Notes: generated from the sequence alone by a model not told the origin. DNA of 27,878 bases from Sphingobium sp. (GCF_003248505.1 NZ_QFOA01000041.1:1-27878); one strand, 5' to 3'; shown: positions 15,314 to 23,634, numbered from the stretch's first letter. Numbers and translations are program-made.

Positions 15314-16105
15314 TCACGGCATGACGATCGTCGCGCTCGTCCCGCCGTCAGGCGCTGCCCAGAGGTCATCCAGAAACGCCCGCATGGCATTCCACGAGCG
15401 ACGATCGGCAACGGGATCGTAGCGAAGCCAGTCGGGAAGGCCGCGCTCATGCGCCCTGGGATTTGTGAAGCTGTGACGGACCCCGCCATAGACATGCATC
15501 TCCCAACGAACCTCCGCCTCCCGCATCGTCTGCTCGAAAAGCAGCCGCTGTTCTGCATCGATGGAGGGATCGTCCGCACCCAGCAGCAACAGGATCGCTG
15601 CCTTGATGTTCGGCGCATCCTGTGGCGCGGTCAGCGCCAGACCGCTGTGAAAGCCCACCACTGCTCCGATGTCGCGGCCGGTAAGCGCCAGCTCCAGGGC
15701 CATCGTACCGCCGAAGCAGAAGCCGATCGCGCCGACTTTCGCGGGATCCACTTCCGGTTGCGCTAGCAGCGCATCATAGGCAGGCACCACACGCTCGCGC
15801 ACGCAAGCACTGCTTTTCTGCAAGGGTTCAAGCTTCTCTAGAACCTCCTCGAGCCCGCTCAGTTCGCGCGCTTCGCCATGAAGGTCGCACGCCAGCGCGA
15901 CATAGCCCATCTCGGATGCAATCCGCTCTGCGCGCAGGATCGCCTGGTCGCTCAGGCCATAGCCCTCGGGAAAGACGAGAAGAGCTGGGTGAGGCCCTGC
16001 GTCAGCGGGTATGGCGAGATGTCCGCGCATCGCTAGCCCGTCCGCCACATAGTCCACCGGCCGTACATTGATCGCGCGTGCATCCTTTGGCGACAGGCCG
16101 GTCAC
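15314..16105 (-). CDS. Dienelactone hydrolase-family protein
   Basis: A 263-residue alpha/beta hydrolase of the dienelactone hydrolase family. The triad is visible: Cys130 in the nucleophile elbow GFCFGG, an Asp in GADDP (178/179) and His211 in YGGVRHSFTNP. Glu47 (VFPEGYGL) matches the conserved glutamate that positions the cysteine in this family. It hydrolyses lactones or activated esters. It is the last gene of the minus-strand operon, overlapping CoA-transferase B by 4 bp, and shares a probable transcript with a Baeyer-Villiger monooxygenase. Opening the lactone made by that enzyme is therefore the simplest role, though this is inferred. The C-terminal sequence GLPDWLRYDPVADRRSWNAMRAFLDDL is normal for the family. 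Confidence 0.9.
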   Translation of the reverse strand: MTGLSPKDARAINVRPVDYVADGLAMRGHLAIPADAGPHPALLVFPEGYGLSDQAILRAERIASEMGYVALACDLHGEARELSGLEEVLEKLEPLQKSSACVRERVVPAYDALLAQPEVDPAKVGAIGFCFGGTMALELALTGRDIGAVVGFHSGLALTAPQDAPNIKAAILLLLGADDPSIDAEQRLLFEQTMREAEVRWEMHVYGGVRHSFTNPRAHERGLPDWLRYDPVADRRSWNAMRAFLDDLWAAPDGGTSATIVMP

Positions 16106-16743
16106 AACGCCACCTCGAAGGAGGCGGACGTCTTTGCCTCGACATCCTGGCGCGTCACGCCGGGCGCGAGTTCAATCAGCCTGAAGGGGCTGTCATGGTC
16201 GGCCCGCTGGAAGACGGCGAGGTCGGTGATGATCATGTCGACCACATTCTTCCCGGTCAGCGGCAGCGTGCATTCCGGAATGAACTTGGGGCTGCCGTCC
16301 TTGGACGTATGCTCCATGACCACGATGATCTTCTTGACCCCCGCGACCAGATCCATCGCGCCGCCCATGCCCTTGATCATCTTGCCGGGGATCATCCAGT
16401 TGGCGATGTCGCCATTTTCGGCGATCTCCATCGCGCCCAGCACGGTCAGGTCGATATGCCCGCCACGGATCATCGCAAAGCTGTCCGAAGACGAAAAATA
16501 GGCGGTTTGTGGCAGTTCGCTGATCGTCTGCTTGCCCGCATTGATGAGGTCCGCATCCTCCTCTCCGTCGAGCGGAAAGGGACCGATGCCGAGCATGCCA
16601 TTCTCGCTCTGGAGCGTGACTTGCACGCCGACGGGAATATGGTTCGCCACAAGCGTCGGGATGCCGATGCCCAGATTGACATAGAAGCCGTCCTCAAGCT
16701 CCTTTGCCGCGCGCGCGGCCATTTCATCTCTGCTCCAGGCCAT
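16102..16743 (-). CDS. scoB: Succinyl-CoA:3-ketoacid CoA-transferase, subunit B
   Basis: A 213-residue beta subunit of the SCOT/oxoadipate CoA-transferase family. The catalytic glutamate is Glu47 in SENGMLGIGP, and GIGIPTLVANHIP is the CoA-binding region. GGHIDLTVLGAMEI, NWMIPGKMIKGMGGAMDLVAGVKKI and KFIPECTLPLTGKNVVDMIITDLAVF favour the SCOT branch rather than PcaJ, although the two are close. With subunit A it transfers CoA from succinyl-CoA to acetoacetate or a related 3-oxoacid. Its start overlaps the stop of subunit A by one base, so production is coupled. Its end overlaps the hydrolase start. Confidence 0.92.
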   Translation of the reverse strand: MAWSRDEMAARAAKELEDGFYVNLGIGIPTLVANHIPVGVQVTLQSENGMLGIGPFPLDGEEDADLINAGKQTISELPQTAYFSSSDSFAMIRGGHIDLTVLGAMEIAENGDIANWMIPGKMIKGMGGAMDLVAGVKKIIVVMEHTSKDGSPKFIPECTLPLTGKNVVDMIITDLAVFQRADHDSPFRLIELAPGVTRQDVEAKTSASFEVAL

Positions 16744-17450
16744 TATGCGTCTTCCCTCTGACGAACGGTGCGGAATTCGATCTTCTTCTCGTAGGGTGCC
16801 CCCACGATCATGCGCTGGACATAGACGCCAGGGAGGTGGATCGCATCGGGATCAAGCGATCCCACCGGCACGATCTCTTCCACTTCGACCACGCATATCT
16901 TGCCGCAGGTCGCAGCGGGCACGTTGAAGTTGCGTGCGGTCTTGCGAAAGATGACATTGCCGCTCTCGTCGGCTTTCCAGGCCTTGATCAGGCTGAGGTC
17001 GGCGAAGATGCCGCGTTCGAGGATATAGTCCTCGCCGCCGAAGCTCTTCACTTCCTTGCCCTGCGCCACCTGCGTCCCGACGCCGGTCTTGGTGTAGAAG
17101 CCGGGGATGCCCGCACCACCCGCGCGCATACGCTCCGCCAGCGTGCCCTGGGGACAGAACTCCACCTCCAGTTCGCCCGCCAGATATTGCCGCTCGAACT
17201 CTTTGTTCTCGCCGACATAGGAGGAGATCATCTTGGCGACCTGCCGCGTGCGCAGCAGCTTTCCGATCCCCTCATTGTCGATGCCGGCATTGTTGGAGGC
17301 GAAAGTCAGGCCAGAAACACCGCTGTCGCGCACCGCGTCGAGCAGCCTTTCTGGAATGCCGCAGAGGCCAAAGCCGCCCGAAGCAATGAGCAGACCGTCC
17401 TGCAAGATGCCATCGAGCGCCGAGGCTGCGTCGGGAAACAGCTTCTTCAT
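16743..17450 (-). CDS. scoA: Succinyl-CoA:3-ketoacid CoA-transferase, subunit A
   Basis: A 235-residue alpha subunit. The glycine-rich IASGGFGLCGIPERLLDAV is the CoA-transferase family I signature. SSYVGENKEFERQYLAGELEVEFCPQGTLAERMRAGGAGIPGFYTKTGVGT is strongly SCOT-like. It pairs with subunit B to activate a 3-oxoacid using succinyl-CoA, supplying the neighbouring thiolase. The start overlaps the thiolase stop by 4 bp. Chromosomal sphingomonads often keep a SCOT pair elsewhere for ketone-body use, so this copy may be a dedicated one; that is inference. Confidence 0.93.
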   Translation of the reverse strand: MKKLFPDAASALDGILQDGLLIASGGFGLCGIPERLLDAVRDSGVSGLTFASNNAGIDNEGIGKLLRTRQVAKMISSYVGENKEFERQYLAGELEVEFCPQGTLAERMRAGGAGIPGFYTKTGVGTQVAQGKEVKSFGGEDYILERGIFADLSLIKAWKADESGNVIFRKTARNFNVPAATCGKICVVEVEEIVPVGSLDPDAIHLPGVYVQRMIVGAPYEKKIEFRTVRQREDA

Positions 17451-18637
17451 TCACCGGCTCCCACACGCTCTACGACCATGGCGATGCCCTGGCCGCCGCC
17501 GATGCACATGGTGATCAGGCCATAGCGCCCGCCGATCCGCTCAAGCTCGTAGATCGCCTTGACCGTCAGGATCGCACCGGTCGCACCGACCGGATGGCCC
17601 AGCGATACGCCTGAGCCGTTCGGATTGACCTTCTCAGGATCGAAACCCAGCACCTTGGCAACCGCGCAGGCCTGCGCAGCGAAGGCCTCGTTGGACTCGA
17701 TGACGTCCATCTGCTCGAGCGCGAGGCCCGCCCGTTCGAGCGCTATGGGAACCGCCTTGACGGGTCCGATCCCCATCCGGTCGGGTTGCACACCGGCATG
17801 GCCCCAGCCAATGATCCGCGCGAGCGGCTTGAGGTCATCGCGATCGACGGCCGCCTGCGACGCAAGGACGATCGCGGCCGCGCCGTCGTTGATCCCTGAG
17901 GCATTGCCCGCCGTCACGGTGCCATCCTTCTTGAACACGGCCTTCAGACCCGACAGGCCTGCGAGCGAGACGTCGGCCCGGACATGTTCATCTGTATCAA
18001 ACATCCGGATGCCTTTGCGATCCTTGACCTCGATCGGCAGAATCTGGGAGGCGAAGCGCCCCTCCTGCTGCGCCCGTGCCGCCCGGCTATGGCTCAGCAC
18101 GGCAAGCTCATCCTGATCCTGCCGCGAGATGTCATGATCGGCCGCCACATTCTCGGCCGTGATACCCATGTGCATGCCTTCGAAGGGATCGCTCAGCACC
18201 GCGAGCAGCGTGTCGACCATCTTGATCTCGCCCATCTTCTGACCGAAGCGTGCCGCAGCCACCGAATGGGGCGAGCGGGTCATCGATTCCGCGCCGCCGG
18301 CCACAGCGAAATCGCATTCATCGAGCGCGATCATCTGCGCGGCAGATATGATCGCCTGCAGGCCCGACCCACACAGCCGGTTGAGCGTCAGCGCAGGCGC
18401 TTCGATCGGGATCCCGGCGTTGACCGCGGCGACACGGGCGAGATAGGCATCCTTCGGTTCGCTGGGAATGACGTTGCCCATGACCACATGGCCGACCTGA
18501 TCAGGGCCGATCCCGGCGCGCGCGATAGACTCGGCGATGACGGCGGCGCCGAGCTTGGCCGGCGGAACATCGCGAAGGCTTCCCCCAAAATCGCCGATCG
18601 CGGTGCGTACGCCGGACAGGATATAGATTGGTTTCAT
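17447..18637 (-). CDS. Acetyl-CoA acetyltransferase (thiolase)
   Basis: A 396-residue biosynthetic/degradative type thiolase. Active-site residues fall at the classical positions: Cys89 (LNRLCGSGLQ), His348 (SLGHPVGATGA) and Cys378 (TMCIGGGQG), with NEAFAAQ near 315. It cleaves a 3-oxoacyl-CoA, such as acetoacetyl-CoA or a short 2-methyl homologue, with CoA. Co-transcription with SCOT indicates acetoacetyl-CoA as at least one substrate. The 156 bp separating it from the upstream monooxygenase gene carry no recognisable gene or terminator. AGGAAGCC precedes the ATG. Confidence 0.94.
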   Translation of the reverse strand: MKPIYILSGVRTAIGDFGGSLRDVPPAKLGAAVIAESIARAGIGPDQVGHVVMGNVIPSEPKDAYLARVAAVNAGIPIEAPALTLNRLCGSGLQAIISAAQMIALDECDFAVAGGAESMTRSPHSVAAARFGQKMGEIKMVDTLLAVLSDPFEGMHMGITAENVAADHDISRQDQDELAVLSHSRAARAQQEGRFASQILPIEVKDRKGIRMFDTDEHVRADVSLAGLSGLKAVFKKDGTVTAGNASGINDGAAAIVLASQAAVDRDDLKPLARIIGWGHAGVQPDRMGIGPVKAVPIALERAGLALEQMDVIESNEAFAAQACAVAKVLGFDPEKVNPNGSGVSLGHPVGATGAILTVKAIYELERIGGRYGLITMCIGGGQGIAMVVERVGAGE

Positions 18638-18793
18638 GGCTTCCTCATCTTTTGGTGTACGGGTCTGAATGCGCCGATAGCGTCCTGCGGAACGGTCGCG
18701 CCGGCGCGCGGGATGGATCTTGTGGCGATGGCTGCTCTGTTCGAGGCGGGTTCGCCGATCCTTGAAGACCTGCGCGAACCCGTGATCAAAGGC

Positions 18794-20431
18794 CTAGGCG
18801 AGTTCGAACCCCGCATAGTCGGAATAGGCCACCTCCTCGCAGCGCTTGCGATATTCGGGGCCACCGCCCACGTAGACGAGGGTGCGCTTTACCGTGCTGC
18901 CGTCGGGCTTGGTCGTCGTCTTGACCCACCAGGCATTGGCGTCGGCCATAAGCGTCCTGGCAAAATCGGCATAGACCGCCTCGGTCCATTGCGCTTCGGC
19001 GGCTTCGCTGGCTTCCGAGAAGGTCAGGCCGCGATCGCGCATATAGGTGATCATGCGGGTGACCCATTCCCCCTGGAGGCCGCCGCACACGCCCACATTG
19101 CAGAAGGCCGATCCATTGTGCGGGCCGACCAGCGTGAAGAAATTGGGGAAGCCGCGCGCCTGGAGGCCCAGGAATGTCGAAGGGCCATCGGCCCAGGCAT
19201 CCTTGAGGCGCAGGCCGTTTTTGCCGATGATGTCGATACGATCGAGCGAACCGGTGACGGCATCGAAGCCTGTGGCGAAGATGATCACGTCGAGGTCATA
19301 GGCGCCGTCTGCCGTCACGATCCCTTCAGGCGTGAAATGCTGGATAGGGGCGCCCTTGATATCGACCAGATGGACGTTGGCCTGATTATAGGCCTCATAA
19401 TAGTTGGTCTCCATCGGCACGCGCTTCGCACCGAACGGATGGTCCGTCGGGATCAGTTTTTCGGCGACCGCCGGATCGGTCACACGCTGTCGGATTTTCT
19501 TCGCGATGAAATCGGCGAGGAACTTGTTTGACTCCTTGCTCAGCAGGAGATCGCGAAAGCCGCTGAGCCAGATGCCATAGCCCGGCTGATTATAGAGCTG
19601 CTCGAAAAATACCTCGCGTTCCGCCTCCGAAACCTCCGTCCCCTTGCGCGTGTCGCGGTGATAGGGGAACGCCGTCGGCGTCGATTTCACATATTCCAGG
19701 ATCGTAGGGTAGCGCTTGCGGATGAGATCCATTTCGTCCTTTTCGAGCGGCATGTTGCCGAGCGGCGTGCACCAGTTCGGCGTCCGCTGGAACACGTAAA
19801 GGTCCTGGGCGGTCTGTGCGGCGATGGGAATAATCTGCACGCCGGTCGCGCCTGTGCCGATGACGCCGACCCGCTTGCCCGTGAAATCGATCGTCTGCGG
19901 ATTGCCCTCGGCGTCGGTCGGCCAGCGGGACGTGTGGAAGGCTTCGCCCTTGAAGTCCTCGATCCCCGCGTAGTCCGGCATCCGCGAGGCGGACAGCGGG
20001 CCGGTTGCAGATATCAGGAAGCGGCAAGTCAGCCTCTCGCCGCTGTCCAGACCGACCTTCCAGACATTGGCGAGGCCGTCATAATGAGCGGACTCCACCT
20101 TGGTGCGGAACTTATAGTGGCGTCGGACATCCATCTTGTCGGCTGCATAATTGGCGTAGCGCAGCATCTCGGGTTGCCCGGCGAACGTTTCGCTCCAGTC
20201 CCATTCGGGAATGATGCCGCTCAGCGCGAAATAGCCGTAGGTGTAGCTTTCGGTGTCGAGCCGGCATCCGGGATAGCGGTTCCAGTACCAGGTCCCGCCG
20301 ACATCGTCACCCGCCTCGATGCCCAGAACCCGCATGCCTTCCCGGTCGAGCAGGTAGGTCTGGTTCATCCCGGTTACACCTGCACCGATGACGATCGCAT
20401 CATAATCCGGCTTCGTCTCAACTCCACTCAC
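18794..20431 (-). CDS. Type I Baeyer-Villiger monooxygenase (cyclohexanone-monooxygenase-like)
   Basis: A 545-residue FAD- and NADPH-dependent enzyme that inserts oxygen next to a ketone to give an ester or lactone. It shows both Rossmann motifs (GAGVTG 16-21; GTGATG 192-197) and the diagnostic fingerprint FKGEAFHTSRWP (160-171, FxGxxxHxxxWP). It also has the second BVMO motif GGTWYWNRYPGCRLD (45-59) and the C-terminal ATGFDAVTG. Length matches cyclohexanone-type enzymes. The start is GTG at 20431 with AAGGAG upstream; a nearby ATG at 20438 is out of frame. It heads the minus-strand operon, and operator site C lies 33 bp upstream. Its ketone may be produced by the alcohol dehydrogenase or SDR of the island, and its product opened by the hydrolase at the operon end; both are inferred. 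Confidence 0.95.
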   Translation of the reverse strand: MSGVETKPDYDAIVIGAGVTGMNQTYLLDREGMRVLGIEAGDDVGGTWYWNRYPGCRLDTESYTYGYFALSGIIPEWDWSETFAGQPEMLRYANYAADKMDVRRHYKFRTKVESAHYDGLANVWKVGLDSGERLTCRFLISATGPLSASRMPDYAGIEDFKGEAFHTSRWPTDAEGNPQTIDFTGKRVGVIGTGATGVQIIPIAAQTAQDLYVFQRTPNWCTPLGNMPLEKDEMDLIRKRYPTILEYVKSTPTAFPYHRDTRKGTEVSEAEREVFFEQLYNQPGYGIWLSGFRDLLLSKESNKFLADFIAKKIRQRVTDPAVAEKLIPTDHPFGAKRVPMETNYYEAYNQANVHLVDIKGAPIQHFTPEGIVTADGAYDLDVIIFATGFDAVTGSLDRIDIIGKNGLRLKDAWADGPSTFLGLQARGFPNFFTLVGPHNGSAFCNVGVCGGLQGEWVTRMITYMRDRGLTFSEASEAAEAQWTEAVYADFARTLMADANAWWVKTTTKPDGSTVKRTLVYVGGGPEYRKRCEEVAYSDYAGFELA

Positions 20432-20464
20432 GACACATCTCTCCTTGGAACGATCTTTCTTACT

Positions 20465-20482
20465 GTCAACGCTCGCGTTGAC
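20465..20482. promoter_or_regulatory. 18-bp palindromic operator (site C) upstream of the Baeyer-Villiger operon
   Basis: GTCAAC-GCTCGC-GTTGAC, a perfect inverted repeat with the same arms and inner C/G as sites A and B. It begins 33 bp upstream of the GTG start of the monooxygenase. An extra half-site-like TGTCAA follows at 20487-20492, which reads TTGACA leftward and may be a -35 box. A convincing -10 box was not found. Confidence 0.75.
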
Positions 20483-20515
20483 GATCTGTCAAGGGAATTT
20501 GGACTAGCGGTCTAA

Positions 20516-21044
20516 TTCGGCTCAGAAAATGGCTAATATGAGACCTTGTTATGATATCGAAACAATGTTTGACTCGATGTTTTTTAGGGGATCAGCCTAC
20601 ATCGAGAGCTAGTTGAGGTGATCCAGGCGGATTAGGCCGGGGGGAGGGGAGAAGATTCGGAAAGCATTTGGAGCTGAAAAAGGCCTTATCCAAGCACCGA
20701 CCTTCCCATTCGGGTCTTATCGTGTGAACAATCGTAAGCTCGCCAATGCAATACGGCGTGTCGCCGCGGTTTAGGACCTCATGATACCCCGGATGACCGT
20801 TCGCCCTCTTTGCTGCATACTGCTAATCATTCTGCCCGTGCCAAATGTGGACGGCATTCTTGCAGAGGCTTAGTGCCCAAGGTCGCCTTGCTTCGCGACA
20901 TCGCCTTCAACATGCAGCCGCGCACAGCCCGTTTGCGGGTCTGGCAGCGATACCTTGGGCGGATGGTCCGAACGACGGCGCGTCTGCATGCCTCTATGGA
21001 CCTTTGCCTGCATCAGAAGCCTGATGCACGGATCAGCAGGGTGG
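20516..21044. other. About 530 bp with no recognisable gene
   Basis: Between the Baeyer-Villiger promoter and the LysR gene no frame gives a recognisable protein. A frame open from about 20810 runs into the LysR gene antisense and matches nothing I know. The only clear structure is the hairpin at 21009-21028. It may be a boundary between the catabolic island and the valine-degradation operon, or hold decayed sequence; I cannot tell which. Confidence 0.5.
21009..21028 (-). terminator. Stem-loop downstream of the LysR gene
   Basis: TGCATCAG-AAGC-CTGATGCA is a perfect 8-bp stem with a 4-nt loop, 16 bp beyond the LysR stop. No T-run follows in the LysR direction, so it may be a weak or factor-assisted terminator. 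Confidence 0.42.
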
Positions 21045-21920
21045 CTATTGCGAATTTGAGAATAATCCCCGCAGGAGATTTGAGATCGCGGAAATCCTTG
21101 AAACGTTCGCCAAATCTCTGTGCGTGACCAGCCAGAAACTGCGTTTAATCCCAGCCTCCTTCGGCAGTAATCGCATAAACCGTGGGTCCGCGGCAATCAT
21201 AAAATCCGGCAGGACACCTATGCCGGCGCCGTCAAGGACCAACCGCCTTTGAATGTTGATGCTGCTAGAACGCAGTGTTGCCTGCAAGCCTGTGCTGATC
21301 TCATCCAGATAGTCCAGTTCCGGTGTGAAAAGAAACTCGGGAACGTATCCTACCAGAGTATGGCTGGCGAGGTCTGATCGGCTAGTAGGTGTCCCTCGCG
21401 CCATCAGGTATTCGCGTGAAGCGTAAAGGTGAAGCCTGTAGTCACCAAGGCGCTGGACAGTCAGGTATCCGCTCTGAGGTCGCGCGAGCATGACCGCCAT
21501 GTCTGCTTCCCGCTTGGAAGGGTTCAAGAAGCCAGATGCCGTCACGATGTCGAGGCTTATTCCAGGGTATTCGTCATGGAATCGAGGAAGAGCGGGTGCC
21601 AGGATCCAGGTCCCAAAACCTTCCGCTACCGACAGACGCACGTGCCCGCTCAACCCATGCCGCTCTCCGCGGAACTCGGAGATTGCATCCAGCGCGGCCC
21701 CCTCGACGCTTTCTGCGTGACGCAACAAGGAAGTGCCTCGCTGCGTCAATATCTTTTCGCCGCCCGATTGCTCGAACAGCCTGGCCCCGAGCTTTTCCTC
21801 TAGACGTGTTATTCGCCGCGATACCGTGGTCGCATCAATTCCCAAAGAGCGGGATGCCGGCGAAAGCTTTTTCATTCGCGCGACTGCGAGAAATATACGC
21901 AAATCGTCCCAGTCGAACAT
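21045..21920 (-). CDS. LysR-family transcriptional regulator
   Basis: A 291-residue LysR-type regulator. The N-terminal winged helix-turn-helix is clear (WDDLRIFLAVARMKKLSPASRSLGIDATTVSRRITRLEEKLGARLFEQSGG). It is followed by the linker helix and an effector domain beginning GLSGHVRLSVAEGFGTWILAPALPRFHDEYPGI. I use the ATG at 21920 because it begins the conserved MFDWDDLR; a TTG 15 bp upstream is the alternative. It is divergent from the methylmalonate-semialdehyde dehydrogenase gene, so it probably controls the valine-degradation operon. Its base composition looks lower in GC than its neighbours (one counted 60-bp line is about 52%, against about 72% for a line of the dehydrogenase gene), which may point to a different origin. 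Confidence 0.92.
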   Translation of the reverse strand: MFDWDDLRIFLAVARMKKLSPASRSLGIDATTVSRRITRLEEKLGARLFEQSGGEKILTQRGTSLLRHAESVEGAALDAISEFRGERHGLSGHVRLSVAEGFGTWILAPALPRFHDEYPGISLDIVTASGFLNPSKREADMAVMLARPQSGYLTVQRLGDYRLHLYASREYLMARGTPTSRSDLASHTLVGYVPEFLFTPELDYLDEISTGLQATLRSSSINIQRRLVLDGAGIGVLPDFMIAADPRFMRLLPKEAGIKRSFWLVTHRDLANVSRISAISNLLRGLFSNSQ

Positions 21921-21937
21921 CACCAAACCCTGCAAAA

Positions 21938-22005
21938 ATGCAAATAGACTCTGCGAAAACGAGCAATTGATTGCATAATTGCATCATCGCTAAAATAATG
22001 CAAAT
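21938..22005. promoter_or_regulatory. LysR/mmsA divergent promoter region with repeated TTGCAT/ATGCAA motifs
   Basis: This AT-rich stretch holds ATGCAAAT at 21938-21945 and 21998-22005, two direct copies of ATTGCAT at 21970-21976 and 21978-21984, and the inverted repeat GCAAT-N10-ATTGC at 21963-21982. Such short inverted repeats between a LysR gene and its divergent target are typical LysR binding sites. Binding by this LysR protein is inferred. Confidence 0.5.
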
Positions 22006-22021
22006 TCTGGAGAGATTACTG

Positions 22022-23518
22022 ATGCGCAACATTTCCCATAAGCTCGCTTTTGACCATGACGGCAAGGCTACGCGGTACAGCGATGTGTTTGATCCCAATG
22101 ATGGCACGGTGCAGGCGCGCGTCGCATTAGGGGACAAAGCGTTGCTGGATCGCGCGGTCGAGGCCGCCAAGGCTGCGCAGCCGGCGTGGGCAGCGGTAAA
22201 CCCGCAGCGTCGCGCCCGCGTGATGTTCAACTTCAAGGCGCTGGTCGAAAAGAATATGGACGAGCTGGCGCATCTGCTCAGTTCCGAACATGGTAAGGTG
22301 ATCGCCGACGCCAAGGGCGATATTCAGCGCGGGCTGGAGGTCATCGAATTCTGCTGCGGCATTCCCCATGTGCTGAAGGGCGAATATACGCAGGGCGCGG
22401 GTCCGGGCATCGACGTTTACAGCTTTCGCCAGCCGATCGGCATCGGCGCGGGAATCACCCCTTTCAACTTCCCCGGCATGATCCCGCTGTGGATGTCGGG
22501 CGTCGCGATCGCGACCGGCAATGCCTTCATCATGAAGCCGTCAGAGCGGGATCCCTCGGTCCCCGTTCGCCTCTGCGAACTGTTTCTGGAAGCGGGCCTG
22601 CCCGAAGGCATTCTTCAGGTCGTGCAGGGCGACAAGGAAATGGTCGATGCCATCCTTGATCATCCAGACATTGGCGCGATCAGCTTTGTCGGATCGTCGG
22701 ATATCGCCCACTATGTCTACAGGCGCGGCGTCGACAACGGCAAGCGCGTGCAGGCCATGGGCGGCGCGAAGAACCACGGCATCGTCATGCCGGACGCGGA
22801 CCTCGACCAGGTGGTGAATGACCTCTCCGGCGCCGCCTTCGGGTCGGCGGGTGAGCGCTGCATGGCGCTCCCCGTCGTGACCCCGGTGGGCGAGAAGACG
22901 GCGATTGCGCTGCGCGAAAAGCTGATCCCTGCGATCGAAGCTCTGCGCGTCGGCGTCTCCACCGATCCCGAAGCCCATTATGGCCCGGTCGTCACCGCCG
23001 CGCACAAGGCGAAAATCGAAAGCTATATCCAGATGGGCGTCGACGAAGGCGCGGAACTGGTGGTGGACGGTCGCGGCTTCACGCTTCAGGGGCATGAGGA
23101 AGGCTTCTTCGTCGGCCCGACGCTGTTCGACCATGTGAAGCCGACGATGCGGACATATCAGGAGGAAATTTTCGGTCCCGTGCTCCAGATGGTGCGCGCC
23201 GAAAGCTTCGAGGAAGCACTCGCGCTGCCGAGCCAGCATCAATATGGCAATGGCGTCGCCATCTTCACCCGCAACGGCCATGCGGCGCGTGAATTCGCTG
23301 CGCGCGTCAATGTCGGCATGGTCGGCATCAACGTGCCGATCCCGGTGCCGGTCGCCTATCACACGTTCGGCGGCTGGAAGCGCTCCGCCTTTGGCGACAC
23401 CAACCAGCATGGCATGGAAGGCGTCAAGTTCTGGACCAAGGTCAAGACGATCACGCAGCGCTGGCCCGATGGCGGCGGTACCGGCGACAGCGCCTTCGTC
23501 ATCCCCACCATGGGGTGA
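22022..23518 (+). CDS. mmsA: Methylmalonate-semialdehyde dehydrogenase (CoA-acylating)
   Basis: A 498-residue aldehyde dehydrogenase of the MMSDH type, which converts methylmalonate semialdehyde with NAD and CoA to propionyl-CoA and CO2 in valine degradation. Family features: SSEHGKVIADAKGDIQRGLEVIEF, ITPFNFPGMIPLWM, FVGSSDIAHYVY, catalytic Cys280 in GSAGERCMALPV, and the C-terminal GVAIFTRNGHAAREF and HTFGGWKRSAFGD. The frame is open further upstream, but the ATG at 22022 has GGAGAG seven bases before it and gives the family length. It is the first gene of the operon, divergent from LysR. Confidence 0.95.
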   Translation: MRNISHKLAFDHDGKATRYSDVFDPNDGTVQARVALGDKALLDRAVEAAKAAQPAWAAVNPQRRARVMFNFKALVEKNMDELAHLLSSEHGKVIADAKGDIQRGLEVIEFCCGIPHVLKGEYTQGAGPGIDVYSFRQPIGIGAGITPFNFPGMIPLWMSGVAIATGNAFIMKPSERDPSVPVRLCELFLEAGLPEGILQVVQGDKEMVDAILDHPDIGAISFVGSSDIAHYVYRRGVDNGKRVQAMGGAKNHGIVMPDADLDQVVNDLSGAAFGSAGERCMALPVVTPVGEKTAIALREKLIPAIEALRVGVSTDPEAHYGPVVTAAHKAKIESYIQMGVDEGAELVVDGRGFTLQGHEEGFFVGPTLFDHVKPTMRTYQEEIFGPVLQMVRAESFEEALALPSQHQYGNGVAIFTRNGHAAREFAARVNVGMVGINVPIPVPVAYHTFGGWKRSAFGDTNQHGMEGVKFWTKVKTITQRWPDGGGTGDSAFVIPTMG

Positions 23519-23634
23519 TTTCCTGCGGGGATAATATCCTCCTCGCATGATGCCGGCGAAGCAGCGGAAGGTCGCTGGTAAACTCGGGCGCGCGCGACCT
23601 CTTCAACAGCGCGCGCGCCTCTTGGGATTAAACG

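Noticed and set aside
18638..18793. Possible small or broken gene between the Baeyer-Villiger and thiolase genes
   Set aside because: The only open minus frame runs across neighbouring coding sequence and shows no domain; the stretch is best left as an intergenic spacer.
17984..19531. A 515-codon plus-strand open frame across the thiolase and Baeyer-Villiger genes
   Set aside because: Both minus-strand genes have complete catalytic motifs; the plus frame crosses two genes and the gap between them and has no recognisable domain.
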